64,000 bases of DNA from NCBI RefSeq assembly GCF_900115225.1, contig NZ_FOVR01000017.1:31247-95246 (forward strand). Direction: 5' to 3'. This document shows positions 26,156-36,552 of this stretch, one piece after another (positions within the stretch are counted from its first letter, which is position 1; the number at the start of each line of letters is the position of its first letter). The position numbers were made by a program, and so were the translations under genes. The stretch comes from Cohaesibacter marisflavi (GTDB taxonomy: Bacteria > Pseudomonadota > Alphaproteobacteria > Rhizobiales > Cohaesibacteraceae). The notes under the pieces were generated by a model. That model had not been told where the DNA came from, searched no databases, and saw only the letters and a list, made by a program, of their open reading frames with translations.

Positions 26156-27484
26156 ATGGGTGGACTTGGCCTGCAAGCCCTGGGCATTGAATGGGGCACT
26201 TATGTTCTTGTCGGCAGTATCTTCTTGCTGCTGCTCACAGGACTTCCTCTTGCTTTCGTTACCGGTCTGGTCGCCATGGTCTTTACCGTCGGCTGGTTCG
26301 GTCCCAACGCTATTCCTCTTGTCATCAGCCGTGTTTATGGCTTTATCACCGAATATTCCCTTGTCGCGGTGCCCATGTTTGTCTTTATGGCATCCTTGTT
26401 AGACCGATCGGGGATAGCCAAGGACTTATTCTCGGGCATGAGGGTGCTCGCCGGACGATTGCCCGGTGGTGTTGCCATTCAGACCCTGATTGTATCCGTT
26501 TTCTTGGCTGCCATGTCCGGCATTATCGGCGGTGAGATCGTTCTCCTGGGTATCCTTGCCCTGCCTCAGATGCTTCGTCTTGGCTATGATCGCAAGATCG
26601 CCATCGGCGTGGTCTGCGGTGGTGGGTCTCTGGGTACCATGATCCCACCATCCATCGTGCTGATCATCTACGGCCTGATCGCTTCGGTTTCCATTGCTGA
26701 CCTGTTCGTCGCAGCTGTCGTGCCGGGTGTCATGCTCGCCGGCCTTTACATGACCTATGTTCTGAGCCGCTGCCTGATCAATCCGGAACTGGCACCGCCA
26801 ATGCCTCCGATGGAACCAGAAGAGCGCAAGGTTGCTCGGCGTCAGGCGATCAAATCGATCCTGCTGCCTGCTGCGATTGCCTTCATGGTGCTTGGTACCA
26901 TCTATGCCGGTATTGCTTCTGTGACGGAAGCGGCTGCAATGGGTGTGTTCGGCGTGCTGGCTGCAACGGCCATCCGTCGCGAGTTTTCCTTCAAGCTCAT
27001 TCATCAGAGCGTGATGCAGACCCTTACCACCTGCGGTATGATTGTCTGGATTGGTGTCGGTGCGGCCACGCTGGTTGGTGTCTACAACCTGATGGGTGGT
27101 AACCGCTTCGTTTCCAACACGATCCTTGGACTGGATGCAGCCCCTGTCGTCATCATTATGGTCATGATGCTGATCCTTCTGGTGCTGGGCCTGTTCCTCG
27201 ACTGGATCGGGATTGCAATGCTGACCCTGCCAATCTTCGTACCAATCATCACCCAGCTGGGCTATGACCCGATCTGGTTCGGTGTGTTGTTTGCGATCAA
27301 CATGCAGGTCTCCTTCCTCAGTCCGCCGTTTGGACCGGCAGCCTTCTATCTGAAGGGGGTTGCGCCACCCGAGATCTCTCTGGGAGATATCTTCTCCTCC
27401 CTGTGGCCATTCATCCTGATGCAGTTGACTGTTCTGGCCATCATGCTTGCTTTCCCGGACATCGTATTGTGGATGGTGAACTAA
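26156..27484 (+). CDS. dctM: TRAP transporter large membrane subunit (DctM)
   Basis: 442 residues; ATG 26156 is favoured over GTG 26150 because GAGGAG is at 26142-26147, 8 bases away. About 12 hydrophobic segments. Typical stretches: [20 protein letters not shown], then [20 protein letters not shown] in the first half and [20 protein letters not shown] near the C-terminus, both part of the ion-coupled transport core. It completes the dctPQM importer that feeds the dgo enzymes downstream. Confidence 0.93.
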   Translation: MGGLGLQALGIEWGTYVLVGSIFLLLLTGLPLAFVTGLVAMVFTVGWFGPNAIPLVISRVYGFITEYSLVAVPMFVFMASLLDRSGIAKDLFSGMRVLAGRLPGGVAIQTLIVSVFLAAMSGIIGGEIVLLGILALPQMLRLGYDRKIAIGVVCGGGSLGTMIPPSIVLIIYGLIASVSIADLFVAAVVPGVMLAGLYMTYVLSRCLINPELAPPMPPMEPEERKVARRQAIKSILLPAAIAFMVLGTIYAGIASVTEAAAMGVFGVLAATAIRREFSFKLIHQSVMQTLTTCGMIVWIGVGAATLVGVYNLMGGNRFVSNTILGLDAAPVVIIMVMMLILLVLGLFLDWIGIAMLTLPIFVPIITQLGYDPIWFGVLFAINMQVSFLSPPFGPAAFYLKGVAPPEISLGDIFSSLWPFILMQLTVLAIMLAFPDIVLWMVN

Positions 27485-27572
27485 CGGCCTAACAAGACAG
27501 GATCCGGCGGCGACAAGTTTGAGAGCCGGCCGTCGGATCTCTCCCGAAAATTCCAAAGAGCGGATGCTGAAA

Positions 27573-28721
27573 ATGAAAATTACAAAGCTCACAACATGGC
27601 TGGTTCCCCCCCGCTGGATGTTTGTCAAAATCGAAACTGATGAAGGTATCAGCGGCTGGGGTGAGCCGGTCATCGAAGGACGAGCCCGCACGGTTCAGGC
27701 GGCCGTTGAAGAAATGGCTGAAATTCTGGTGGGCCGCGATCCGCGCCATATCCAGGATATCTGGCAGATGCTGTATAGAACCGGTTTCTATCGCGGTGGT
27801 CCGATTCTGATGTCAGCCATTGCCGGTATCGATCAGGCGCTTTGGGATATCAAGGGCAAGGCGCTGGGTGTGCCAGTGCATGAATTGCTTGGTGGCAAGC
27901 TGCGCGACAAGATGCGTATGTATTGCTGGATTGGTGGCGATCGGCCCAACGATGTGGGACGACAGGCCAAGGAAGTGGTTGCCAGTGGCTTTACCGCCTT
28001 CAAGATGAACGGCACACCGGAAATGGCCTTTGTCGATAGCCACGCCAAGATTGATGATGCGGTGGCCCGCGTGGCCGAAGCGCGCCAAGCGGTGGGGCCG
28101 GATGTCGGTATCGCCATCGACTTCCATGGCCGGGTGCATCGCCCCATGGCCAAGGCGTTGTTGCGCGAGCTGGAACAATATCACCCGATGTTTGTTGAAG
28201 AGCCGGTGCTGACCGAGCATCTCTCCTGCCTTAAGGAAATCGGCGGCGGGCTTGGCTACCCCATCGCTTCTGGCGAGCGTATTTTCTCGCGTTATGGCTT
28301 CCGCGATGTGCTGGAACAGCGCATGGTGGATATCATCCAGCCGGACCTTAGCCATTGCGGCGGCATCACCGAAGTGTTCAAGGTTGCGGCCATGGCCGAA
28401 GCCTATGATGTGGCCATCGCACCGCATTGTCCGCTCGGGCCTTGCACGCTGGCAGCCTCGCTGCATCTGGACTTTGTGTCCTACAATGCCTTCATTCAGG
28501 AACAGTCCATGGGCATCCATTACAATGTGGGCAATGATGTGCTCGACTATATGGTCGATCCGAGCCCGCTGACCATCAAGGATGGCTATGTGCATGCGCT
28601 GACTGGTCCAGGGCTGGGCGTGGAAATCAATGAAGACTTCGTCATTGAACGCTCCAAGGAAGGGCACAACTGGCACAACCCGATCTGGCGTCATGAAGAC
28701 GGGAGTGTGGCAGAATGGTAA
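27573..28721 (+). CDS. dgoD: D-galactonate dehydratase
   Basis: 382 residues from the ATG that gives MKITKLTTW, exactly the length and start of E. coli DgoD; an ATG at 27564 is also possible. Enolase-superfamily enzyme that turns D-galactonate into 2-keto-3-deoxygalactonate with magnesium. Seen: [40 protein letters not shown], the metal residues in AIDFHGR, EEPV and SGER, and the catalytic His in [11 protein letters not shown], with HEDGSVAEW at the end. dgoA starts 7 bases before its stop. Very close to the DgoD subfamily, so the substrate call is strong. Confidence 0.95.
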   Translation: MKITKLTTWLVPPRWMFVKIETDEGISGWGEPVIEGRARTVQAAVEEMAEILVGRDPRHIQDIWQMLYRTGFYRGGPILMSAIAGIDQALWDIKGKALGVPVHELLGGKLRDKMRMYCWIGGDRPNDVGRQAKEVVASGFTAFKMNGTPEMAFVDSHAKIDDAVARVAEARQAVGPDVGIAIDFHGRVHRPMAKALLRELEQYHPMFVEEPVLTEHLSCLKEIGGGLGYPIASGERIFSRYGFRDVLEQRMVDIIQPDLSHCGGITEVFKVAAMAEAYDVAIAPHCPLGPCTLAASLHLDFVSYNAFIQEQSMGIHYNVGNDVLDYMVDPSPLTIKDGYVHALTGPGLGVEINEDFVIERSKEGHNWHNPIWRHEDGSVAEW

Positions 28722-29356
28722 GTGCATTCAGCGAACAGTTCGAAACCGCTTTTGCCAAGATGCCTCTTGTGGCTATCTTGCGCGGTGTTCCGGCAGAGCG
28801 GGCCAAAACTCTTCTTACCATCCTTGTGGAGGAAGGCTTCACCCTCATCGAAGTGCCACTGACCTCTGCGGATGCGACCGATGCAATCCAAGAGATGGTT
28901 GAGGCCGCTCCTGATGGCATTATGATCGGGGCGGGGACTGTGCTGAGCCCTGAAGACGTCCAGGCAGTCTATGATGCGGGCGCACGCTTTATCGTTACGC
29001 CCAACACCGATCCGGATGTCATCAAGAAGGCCAACGAACTGGGCATGCCGTCCTGCATCGGTTGCCTGACGCCAACGGAAGCGTTGTTGGCGACGCGTTC
29101 GGGTGCAACGGTGTTGAAATTCTTCCCTGCAGCCCGTTTGGGTGGGCAATATATCAAGGACGTCAAGGTCGTGCTGCCACCTCAGATGCGGGTGCTGGCG
29201 GTGGGCGGGGTTGGCCCTGCCGAGTTTGAAGAATATGTAGCGGCAGGTGCTGCCGGCTTCGGTATTGGCTCGGACCTCTGGAAAGTTGGCCGGTCTGACG
29301 AAGAGGTCAGAAGCTCTGCCCGTGCGCTGGTGGGCCAGTGGAAGGATATGCAATGA
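28715..29356 (+). CDS. dgoA: 2-dehydro-3-deoxy-6-phosphogalactonate aldolase
   Basis: 213 residues. Class I KDPG/KDPGal aldolase: Glu46 in FTLIEVPLT and the Schiff-base Lys135 in [10 protein letters not shown], with the phosphate-binding [15 protein letters not shown] near the C-terminus. It splits KDPGal to pyruvate and glyceraldehyde-3-phosphate. It overlaps dgoD by 7 bases and dgoK by 4. Since edd lies downstream without an eda in view, this aldolase might also handle KDPG, an activity known for some family members (inference). Confidence 0.93.
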   Translation: MVSAFSEQFETAFAKMPLVAILRGVPAERAKTLLTILVEEGFTLIEVPLTSADATDAIQEMVEAAPDGIMIGAGTVLSPEDVQAVYDAGARFIVTPNTDPDVIKKANELGMPSCIGCLTPTEALLATRSGATVLKFFPAARLGGQYIKDVKVVLPPQMRVLAVGGVGPAEFEEYVAAGAAGFGIGSDLWKVGRSDEEVRSSARALVGQWKDMQ

Positions 29357-30276
29357 CCAAGAAGCTGATCATTGTCGATTGGGGGACGACCTCCTTTAGG
29401 GCGTGGCTGCTGGAAGCGGAAACCGGCACCATCCTGTCCGAGATCACCGAAGGCAAAGGCATGCGGGCGCTGCATCGTAGTGAATTTTCCGCCTACGCCA
29501 AGAGCCAGCTGGATGGCTGGCGGGCCGATAGCGAAGAGACCATTCCGGTTTATCTGGCTGGCATGGTTGGTGCGCCACAAGGCTGGCAGCAAGCCCCGCA
29601 ACCACCGTTGCCCATGCGCGGGGAAGAGCTGGTGCGTGATATCGTGCCGGTGGCCGATATGGCCGACACCTACATCATTCCCGGCGTGCGTCAGTCCGGA
29701 CAACCGCAGGATGCCGATGTTATTCGCGGTGAAGAGGTGCAGATTTTCGGCGCCATGGCAAGTCTTGGTCGCCAAAGTGGTCTGGTCTGCCTGCCGGGCA
29801 CCCATAGCAAATGGTGCGAAATGCAGGAGGGTGTCTTCACCCGCTTCCATACCTCCATGACGGGCGAAGTCTACGAGGTGATGAGCAAACACTCGATCCT
29901 CGGTCTGATGGCAGATCCGTCAGCGGACTTTGATTCCGATGGCTTTGAAAAAGGCCTCGGTCAGGTGGAAGGCGAGGGCGGTCTGCTCAATCATCTCTTT
30001 AAGGCGCGTGCGCGTGTGCTTTATGGCGATCTGGAGCAATCCCAGACCGCAAGTTTCCTTTCTGGCATGTTGATTGGTGCGGAAATCAGGGCAATGCGTG
30101 ACATTTATGAATGCGAAGGCAGAGAAATTCTGCTTGTTTGTGCCGACCGGCTTGCAAAACCCTACAGCCATGCGCTGTCCCACCTGGGTTTGTCCAGCCG
30201 ACACATTTCCTCCAAGGATGCAACGCTCGCCGGGGTTCGCGCTCTGGCAGCCCTGCATGGCGTAAACAGCAAATAA
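29353..30276 (+). CDS. dgoK: 2-dehydro-3-deoxygalactonokinase
   Basis: 307 residues from ATG 29353 (ATGA overlap with dgoA). It phosphorylates 2-keto-3-deoxygalactonate with ATP. The N-terminal IIVDWGTTSFRAWLLEAETG is the phosphate-1 motif of the DgoK group of ASKHA kinases; GEEVQIFGAM and CLPGTHSKWCEMQEG are also characteristic. A possible alternative start at 29338 would overlap dgoA further. It stands between the dehydratase and aldolase in the pathway, though last in gene order. Confidence 0.93.
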   Translation: MTKKLIIVDWGTTSFRAWLLEAETGTILSEITEGKGMRALHRSEFSAYAKSQLDGWRADSEETIPVYLAGMVGAPQGWQQAPQPPLPMRGEELVRDIVPVADMADTYIIPGVRQSGQPQDADVIRGEEVQIFGAMASLGRQSGLVCLPGTHSKWCEMQEGVFTRFHTSMTGEVYEVMSKHSILGLMADPSADFDSDGFEKGLGQVEGEGGLLNHLFKARARVLYGDLEQSQTASFLSGMLIGAEIRAMRDIYECEGREILLVCADRLAKPYSHALSHLGLSSRHISSKDATLAGVRALAALHGVNSK

Positions 30277-30288
30277 AGGTGAAATTCG

Positions 30289-31686
30289 ATGCAAACCCGC
30301 ACACTCGCAGACATTGCCATTATCGGACTCGGGGTCATGGGGCGCAATCTGGCGCTCAACTTTGTCGACCACGGGTTCAGCGTTGCCGCTTACGATGCCT
30401 TTCCAGAGGCGTTGGAAGGGGCACGTGAGGCACTGGGTGCGAGCGTCGGGTTGCACGATAGCCTTGAAGGCCTTGTGGCCTCTTTGAAAAAGCCGGCCCG
30501 CATCCTGATGATGATCAAGGCCGGAGATCCGGTGGACGAGATGATCGCCCGCCTTGCGCCTCTGCTTGTGGCAGGGGATATCGTAATGGACGGGGGCAAC
30601 TCCTTTTATCGGGATACGGAGCGTCGCGCCGCGTTGCTCGAAGCCCAGAATCTTGTTTTCGTTGGTCTTGGGGTCTCTGGCGGAGAGACCGGCGCGCGCT
30701 TCGGACCTGCCTTGATGGCCGGTGGTGACAGTGCGGCGCTGGCTCATGTCGATGATCTTTTCTCGGCCATTGCCGCCAAGGCGCCGGATGGCGGAGCCTG
30801 CTATGCGGCTCATGGCGCAGGCGGGGCAGGGCATTTCGTTAAAACCGTTCACAATGGCATTGAATATGCCCAGATGCAGCTCATCGCAGAAGCTTATTTG
30901 CTGCTGTCTGGGCCTGCCGGACGCGACCACGGACAAATCTCCTCCCTCTTTTCCAGTTGGAATCGCGGTCCGGCAGCCTCCTATCTATTGGAAATTTCCG
31001 CAGCCATTGCAGGCACCATCGATCCTGAGACGGATCGCCCCATTCTTGAAGTCATCAAGGATGCGGCTGGGCACAAGGGCACCGGTCGCTGGACGACGGA
31101 AGCGGGGCTTGAATATGGCGTTGCCATTCCGACAATTGCTGCGGCCTTTTTGGCGCGAGCTCTTTCCGGTCGGGAGCGTCTGGCGCTTGAAAAACGCCTC
31201 TCTCCGAGCGCGGACATCAATGGTGAGGCGCTCGCCGAAGAGATTGGCGCGGCGCTGCCAGCGGCCATGCTCGCCTGCTATATTCAGGGGCTTGAGCTGA
31301 TTGCTGCGGCGTCCGACGCCAACGGCTGGAATACGGATCTTGCGGCTGTCGCGCGCGGCTGGCGCGCAGGCTGCATCATTCGCTCGGTCATGCTGGACCC
31401 GATTGCCGCCATGCCGCAAGACACGGACATGCTCGCAAGCGACTATGCCGGCGGTCTGTTGAATGGATCCGAGACCGCCATGCGGGCTGTGGCTGGAATG
31501 GCTGCCGTATCGGGCACCCCGGTGCCTTGCTTCTATTCGGCTCTTTCATGGCTGGATGGACGGCGCAGCGCCTGTGTTGGCGCAAACCTCATTCAGGGGC
31601 AACGAGATTATTTTGGTGCCCATACATTTGAGCGCACCGACAAATCCGGTCACTTCCACTTCGATTGGAACGCACAAGCGGAGTGA
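30289..31686 (+). CDS. gnd: 6-phosphogluconate dehydrogenase, decarboxylating
   Basis: 465 residues, close to the usual 468. Rossmann fingerprint IIGLGVMGRNLALNFVDHG; substrate loop VMDGGNSFYRDTERR; catalytic region FVGLGVSGGETGARFGP and HFVKTVHNGIEYAQMQLI with the conserved Lys and Asn; C-terminal RDYFGAHTFERTDK. It oxidises 6-phosphogluconate to ribulose-5-phosphate and carbon dioxide, normally with NADP. It follows dgoK after 12 bases, so it belongs to the same sugar-acid transcription unit, not to a separate pentose-phosphate locus. Confidence 0.94.
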   Translation: MQTRTLADIAIIGLGVMGRNLALNFVDHGFSVAAYDAFPEALEGAREALGASVGLHDSLEGLVASLKKPARILMMIKAGDPVDEMIARLAPLLVAGDIVMDGGNSFYRDTERRAALLEAQNLVFVGLGVSGGETGARFGPALMAGGDSAALAHVDDLFSAIAAKAPDGGACYAAHGAGGAGHFVKTVHNGIEYAQMQLIAEAYLLLSGPAGRDHGQISSLFSSWNRGPAASYLLEISAAIAGTIDPETDRPILEVIKDAAGHKGTGRWTTEAGLEYGVAIPTIAAAFLARALSGRERLALEKRLSPSADINGEALAEEIGAALPAAMLACYIQGLELIAAASDANGWNTDLAAVARGWRAGCIIRSVMLDPIAAMPQDTDMLASDYAGGLLNGSETAMRAVAGMAAVSGTPVPCFYSALSWLDGRRSACVGANLIQGQRDYFGAHTFERTDKSGHFHFDWNAQAE

Positions 31687-31782
31687 GCTTGAGGCGTTTG
31701 CGGCTGGACCCAAGAACAAGAAGAAACGAACAAGACGCCTGTCGTCTACAACGCAACGACATGAAACTGTGAGGCCAGAGAC

Positions 31783-32283
31783 ATGATTATTGTCGTCATG
31801 GGAATTTCGGGAAGCGGAAAATCAACGCTCGGGCAGCTGTTGGCTGATCGTCTGAATGTTCCGTTTGAAGAAGGCGATGCCTATCATTCCGACGAGAATG
31901 TCAAGAAGATGGCCGCTGGCATTCCTCTCAGCGATGAGGATCGCAAGCCGTGGCTTGCCACTCTGGCAGATGCAATGCGCACTTGGGATGCCAACGGAGA
32001 AACGCGGGTGGTAAGTTGCTCATCCCTGCGTAAATCCTATCGCGATATTTTCAGAGAGGCTACGGATAACTTGCGCTTCATCTTTCTGGATGGGGCCAAG
32101 GAACTGGTGCGGGCCCGCATGGCCGAACGGCAAAGCCATTTCATGCCAGTGCAGCTGATCGAAAGCCAGATTGCCGCTCTGGAAGTGCCCGATGGGGAAG
32201 AGGATGTTATCCGCATCGATATTTCCCGAGACCCTGAAGCCATGGCCGAGGAGTTGCTTGGCAAGGTGAACCCGCTTCTCTGA
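31783..32283 (+). CDS. gntK: Gluconokinase
   Basis: 166 residues, the GntK/IdnK size. P-loop VMGISGSGKSTLGQLLADRL; EEGDAYHSDENVKKMAAGIP and the LSDEDRKPWLATLADAMR stretch are diagnostic; the lid is in VRARMAERQSHFMP. It makes 6-phosphogluconate from gluconate, feeding both gnd upstream and edd downstream. The start ATG at 31783 is 96 bases after gnd; there is no clear promoter, so it is probably still in the operon. A GC-rich hairpin follows its stop. Confidence 0.94.
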   Translation: MIIVVMGISGSGKSTLGQLLADRLNVPFEEGDAYHSDENVKKMAAGIPLSDEDRKPWLATLADAMRTWDANGETRVVSCSSLRKSYRDIFREATDNLRFIFLDGAKELVRARMAERQSHFMPVQLIESQIAALEVPDGEEDVIRIDISRDPEAMAEELLGKVNPLL

Positions 32284-32307
32284 TTTTTGAGAAATCCAAA
32301 GAGATCG

Positions 32308-32333
32308 GGCCGACGCAATCGTCGGTCCTCTTT
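32308..32333 (+). terminator. Hairpin with short T run between gntK and edd
   Basis: GGCCGACG pairs with CGTCGGTC (one G-T) around CAAT, followed by CTCTTT. It may act as a weak terminator or attenuator, reducing readthrough into edd. Confidence 0.5.
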
Positions 32334-32404
32334 CTGCTCGCGCGCATTTTCGCCCGCATATCATGGCCCTGCGAAGAGGGCTGCCAAAGGACCAGGAGAC
32401 GAGC

Positions 32405-34219
32405 ATGAGCAAACCGCTTCATGATACATTGAAACGCGTCACAGACCGCATTATGGACCGCAGCCGCGATAGTCGCGCGGCCTATCTTGCCAAGGTTGAG
32501 GCCGCCAAGGCGAAAGGTCCGGGGCGTGCGCATCTGACCTGTGGCAATCTCGCCCATGCCTTCGCCGCTTCCCCCGAGGTGGACAAGCCTGATCTGGCGA
32601 GTGCTCGCGTTCCCAATGTGGGCATCGTGACCGCCTATAACGACATGCTCTCGGCGCATCAGCCCTATGAGCACTATCCTCAGCTCATCCGTGAAACCGC
32701 GCGCAGCTTTGGCGGCACGGCGCAGGTTGCCGGAGGTGTTCCGGCCATGTGTGACGGGGTGACACAGGGGCAGGATGGCATGGATATCTCGCTCTTTTCA
32801 CGTGATTTGATTGCCATGGCCACTGGTGTGGCGCTGTCTCATGACGTCTTTGACAGTGCGGTGTTTCTTGGCGTGTGCGACAAGATCGTTCCCGGTCTCG
32901 TGATTGGGGCTGCGACCTTCGGGCATTTGCCTGCTGTGTTCCTGCCTGCCGGTCCGATGCCTTCAGGGCAGGGCAACGAGGAAAAGACCAAGGTGCGGCA
33001 AGACTATGCCAAGGGGCTGGTGGGACGCGAAGCGCTGCTCGCCTCGGAAATGGCCTCCTATCACAGCGCGGGCACCTGCACCTTTTATGGTACGGCCAAT
33101 TCCAACCAGATGCTGATGGAATTCATGGGCCTTCACATGCCGGGTACCAGCTTTATCAATCCGGGCACCGAATTGAGGGATGCTGTAACACGGGCTGCCG
33201 TCAGGCAAGCGCTGTCGATTACGGCCAAGGGCAATGATTTCCGGCCCGTTGCCGATATTCTGGATGCCAAGGCCTTTGTGAATGGCATGGTCGGGCTCAA
33301 TGCGACGGGCGGCTCTACCAATCTTCTTATACATCTGGTGGCCATGGCCAAAGCGGCAGGCCTGATTGTCACGCTCGAGGATTTCGAAGATATCTCGGAA
33401 GTTACGCCGCTGCTGGCGCGGGCTTATCCGAACGGACTTGCTGATGTGAACATGTTCCATGCTGCTGGTGGGCTGGGCGTGGTTGTTGCCGAATTGCTGA
33501 GCGAAGGCATGCTGCACGAAGACGCCAAGAGCGTGGTTGGTGACAGCATGGAGGCTTATACCACGGAGCCTCGCCTAGATGCCAACGGCGAAGCGGAGTG
33601 GGTGAAGGGCGCTGCGGGCTCTCTTGATGACAAGATCGTGCGAGCCATCAGCAATCCGTTCCAAAGTCAGGGCGGGTTGAAAAAGCTGACCGGCTCTTTG
33701 GGTACAGCGGTGATGAAGGTCTCTGCCGTAGCGCCAGAACGGCATGTGATCGAAGCTCCGGTCCGGATCTTTCAGGATCAGGACGCCGTCAAGCAGGCCT
33801 TCAAGCAGAATGAATTCACTTCAGACACCATTGTTGTGGTGCGCTTTCAGGGCCCCAAGGCCAACGGCATGCCCGAGTTGCACAGTCTGACGCCTGTGCT
33901 TGGCATTTTGCAGGAGCGGGGTCTCAAGGTGGCGCTTGTGACTGACGGGCGTATGTCCGGTGCATCGGGCAAGGTGCCTGCTGCGATCCATGTCTGCCCT
34001 GAAGCGCTGGATGGCGGCCCGATCGCCAAGTTGCGCGATGGCGATATCGTGCGCGTGGATGCCAAGACCGGGGTGTTGGACATTGTTGATCCGGCCGTGC
34101 TGGAGCGGGGGCCGGTGACTGCAGATCTCTCCGGCCAGCAAATCGGCATGGGGCGTGAACTCTTTGCCACTTTCCGCGCTTCGGTCAGTTCGGTGGAAAC
34201 CGGAGCAACCCAGTTTTAA
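32405..34219 (+). CDS. edd: Phosphogluconate dehydratase (Entner-Doudoroff)
   Basis: 604 residues from ATG 32405 with AGGAGA upstream; a longer frame to 32363 is not needed. IlvD/Edd family iron-sulfur dehydratase converting 6-phosphogluconate to KDPG. Key stretches: [20 protein letters not shown], the cluster Cys in [24 protein letters not shown] and [14 protein letters not shown], and the C-terminal [20 protein letters not shown]. The length and early MSAHQ-like motif mark Edd rather than IlvD. No eda lies next to it, which is unusual. Confidence 0.94.
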   Translation: MSKPLHDTLKRVTDRIMDRSRDSRAAYLAKVEAAKAKGPGRAHLTCGNLAHAFAASPEVDKPDLASARVPNVGIVTAYNDMLSAHQPYEHYPQLIRETARSFGGTAQVAGGVPAMCDGVTQGQDGMDISLFSRDLIAMATGVALSHDVFDSAVFLGVCDKIVPGLVIGAATFGHLPAVFLPAGPMPSGQGNEEKTKVRQDYAKGLVGREALLASEMASYHSAGTCTFYGTANSNQMLMEFMGLHMPGTSFINPGTELRDAVTRAAVRQALSITAKGNDFRPVADILDAKAFVNGMVGLNATGGSTNLLIHLVAMAKAAGLIVTLEDFEDISEVTPLLARAYPNGLADVNMFHAAGGLGVVVAELLSEGMLHEDAKSVVGDSMEAYTTEPRLDANGEAEWVKGAAGSLDDKIVRAISNPFQSQGGLKKLTGSLGTAVMKVSAVAPERHVIEAPVRIFQDQDAVKQAFKQNEFTSDTIVVVRFQGPKANGMPELHSLTPVLGILQERGLKVALVTDGRMSGASGKVPAAIHVCPEALDGGPIAKLRDGDIVRVDAKTGVLDIVDPAVLERGPVTADLSGQQIGMGRELFATFRASVSSVETGATQF

Positions 34220-34248
34220 AGGTAGCTTCGTTCTCCCTATAAGATATA

Positions 34249-34286
34249 AAAACCGGACAGCGGGTGAAAATTCGCTGTCCGGTTTT
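34249..34286 (+). terminator. Intrinsic terminator of the dgo/gnd/gntK/edd cluster
   Basis: 14-base perfect stem (AAAACCGGACAGCG and complement) with a 10-base loop and T run, 29 bases after edd. The A-rich left side may let it serve the converging aldo/keto reductase gene too. Confidence 0.92.
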
Positions 34287-34329
34287 TGTTTGTTTTATGC
34301 CATGCAGTTTGCGCTTTCTGTCTGACGGT

Positions 34330-35388
34330 CTAGTCTTCCAGATGCGGGCCGATGAGAGACAAATCTGCTGGAGACAGGCGATCCGACGCCGTGGCTTTCT
34401 GGTGCCAGTAAGGATAGGCGAGGGGCTTGCGGCTGACCTTCTCCAGCTTTTCAATGGCCTCTTGGGAGAGCGTCAACTCTGCTGCCTTTAGGTTGTCTGC
34501 GAGCTGTTCATCATTGCGGGCGCCGACAATGGCGCTGGCGACGCCGGGGCGGCTCGTTAGCCAGGCCAGAGCCACCTGCGCCGGGGTGACGCCTTCATAG
34601 CCATCAGCGACTTCGATGAGCACCTCGACGATATCATACAATGCTTCGATGTCGTGAACGGGAGGCTCTGTCCAACCCTGAACGCGGCGCGTGCCTTCCG
34701 GATCGGGTTTGCCACGGCGATATTTGCCCGTCAGCAGGCCGCAAGCCAGCGGTGACCAGATGACCGCTCCCAATCCCTGATCGATGCCCACTGGCAGGAG
34801 CTCCTGCTCGGCCTCTCGGGCCTGAAGCGTATAGTGGATTTGCTGTGCGACGGGGCGGATCAAATGCTCCTTCTCTGCGGCGCTGAGATATTTCATGATG
34901 TGCCAGCCGGAGAAGTTGGACACGCCCAGATAACGTATTTTTCCTGCTTGCATCAGATCATCCATGGCACGCAGGGTTTCTTCCACCGGTGTCATACCGT
35001 CCCATTCATGGCACCAGTAAAGATCGATGTGATCGGTCTTGAGGCGCTTCAGACTTGCTTCGCAAGCCTCAATGATATGATGGCGCGACAGGCCTCGGTC
35101 GTTTGGGCCTTCGCCCATTGGGAAGCGAACCTTTGTGGCAATCAGAAGGTCGTTGCGATGGCCTTCAATGGCTTGGCCGATAACCTCCTCGGAGGTGCCT
35201 TTGGAGTAGACGTTGGACGTATCCAGCATGTTGACGCCGGCTTCAACGATCATGTCGAGCTGCCGTTTGGCTCCTTTGACATCAATATTGCCAGCCTTGG
35301 CGAAAAAGCCTTCGCCGCCAAATGTCATGGTGCCCAGCTGTAAAGCGGAAACCTTGAGCCCTGAATGTCCCAGATAGTTGTATTTCAT
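34330..35388 (-). CDS. Aldo/keto reductase
   Basis: 352 residues, start supported by GAGGAAAG upstream. TIM-barrel NADPH-dependent reductase: MKYNYLGHSGLKVSALQLGT at the N-terminus, catalytic Asp-Tyr in MLDTSNVYSKGTSEEVIGQA, Lys in LIATKVRF, His in DLYWCHEWD, and cofactor-binding GVASAIVGARNDEQLADNLK near the C-terminus. Similar to the YajO/Tas-like group acting on small aldehydes and sugars. The substrate is unknown; no operon partner. It is divergent from the ferredoxin-like gene. Confidence 0.9.
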   Translation of the reverse strand: MKYNYLGHSGLKVSALQLGTMTFGGEGFFAKAGNIDVKGAKRQLDMIVEAGVNMLDTSNVYSKGTSEEVIGQAIEGHRNDLLIATKVRFPMGEGPNDRGLSRHHIIEACEASLKRLKTDHIDLYWCHEWDGMTPVEETLRAMDDLMQAGKIRYLGVSNFSGWHIMKYLSAAEKEHLIRPVAQQIHYTLQAREAEQELLPVGIDQGLGAVIWSPLACGLLTGKYRRGKPDPEGTRRVQGWTEPPVHDIEALYDIVEVLIEVADGYEGVTPAQVALAWLTSRPGVASAIVGARNDEQLADNLKAAELTLSQEAIEKLEKVSRKPLAYPYWHQKATASDRLSPADLSLIGPHLED

Positions 35389-35751
35389 GGTGCTTTCCTC
35401 ATGTGATCGTGCCTTTGCCCCTCCCCCGGAATGGATGTTGGCGTGAAATGCCCAATAAGCGAAGCGCCTGCTGCAGACCCCGGTTTACGTCTGTTGGTTC
35501 GCTGGGATGAATGGTTTGGGCTTGTGCCAAATCCCTGATCTTCATGTGAGGTGCGATCGGATCTGTGTGGAGATACTGTCATATCCCGGATACCGAGCAT
35601 ATTGCATATTTTCAATCTCGCAAGGACAAACAAACCTTGTGAGGGAGAGGTGTTGAGACTTGGCCTTTCAATGTGTTCTGTGTCCGTTGCGCTTGCTCCG
35701 ATGCTGCGGGAGGGATTAATGTCGGGGCGTTGACGAAAAAGGAGCATAGGC
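35389..35751. other. Gene-free divergent region between the reductase and ferredoxin-like genes
   Basis: 363 bases with no supported gene or clear hairpin. It should hold both promoters. The only notable element is the ribosome-binding site AAGGAG at 35740-35745 for the gene to the right. Confidence 0.55.
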
Positions 35752-36426
35752 ATGATGCAACAGCTAAGGGACGAACTGGACCAGTGCGGATTTTTTCTGC
35801 GTGGTGGCTTTCATCCAGCCCCTGCTGACGATGTGCCTCCTTTGCCCGACGGGCAGTCAACTAGAACCATCCTCTTGATCGGCAGTGTCGGCCCGCATAT
35901 GTGGCGCGCGTTTCAAAAAGATCGGCGTGCCAGTCCCGATCCGCTGGATGACTGGACAGCACGCAAATTGGCTGCGATGGCCAAACAGATCGGAGCCCAT
36001 GCTGTTTTCCCATTTGATCGGCCATACTATCCGTTTCAGCGCTGGGTGAAGAAAGCTGGCAACTGCTTCCAATCGCCTTTGCGTATCGAGATACATCCTG
36101 TTTACGGGCTTTGGCATGCAACTCGCGGGGCGTTGCTTTTTTCTGAACGTCTAGCGTTACCCAAGGCAGAAAAGGCGCAGCATCCCTGCAAGGCATGTGT
36201 CGGCACCCCTTGTCTTCATGTCTGTCCGGTCGGGGCCTTTTCGGCCAAGGGACTGGATATCGCTCTGTGTGCAACGCATCTGGCCGGGCCGGATTCGGAA
36301 GACTGCATGACCAATGGCTGCCTTGCCCGTCGCGCCTGTCCTGTTGGCCGGGACTATCAACTGCTGCCCGAGCAGGCCGCTTTCCATATGCAGGCTTTGC
36401 GTAAGTATCATGCGGAAATCATTTAA
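35752..36426 (+). CDS. Ferredoxin-like protein with two atypical Cys clusters
   Basis: 224 residues. The first 140 residues lack recognised motifs but include AKQIGAHAVFPFDRPYYPFQ, resembling proteins distantly related to the queuosine reductase QueG. The C-terminal third has two Cys groups: CKACVGTPCLHVCPVGAF (spacing 2, 4, 3) and CMTNGCLARRACPVG preceded by a further Cys in ALCATHL. The CP pairs are typical of 4Fe-4S ferredoxins, though the spacing is not the classic CxxCxxCxxxCP. Probably binds one or two clusters and moves electrons in the cytoplasm; the partner is unknown. It is a conserved-looking alphaproteobacterial protein with no assigned role. Confidence 0.8.
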   Translation: MMQQLRDELDQCGFFLRGGFHPAPADDVPPLPDGQSTRTILLIGSVGPHMWRAFQKDRRASPDPLDDWTARKLAAMAKQIGAHAVFPFDRPYYPFQRWVKKAGNCFQSPLRIEIHPVYGLWHATRGALLFSERLALPKAEKAQHPCKACVGTPCLHVCPVGAFSAKGLDIALCATHLAGPDSEDCMTNGCLARRACPVGRDYQLLPEQAAFHMQALRKYHAEII

Positions 36427-36552
36427 TTTTCAGGATTTCAACTGGTTTTGGGTGGGGCTTCCACACTTTTGCTCGGTCAATTGAGCTTGCGCATTTCGGT
36501 CGGACAGGCTCTTCACATTGTTGCGATTGATTCACAATCTCAATGGAATTGA

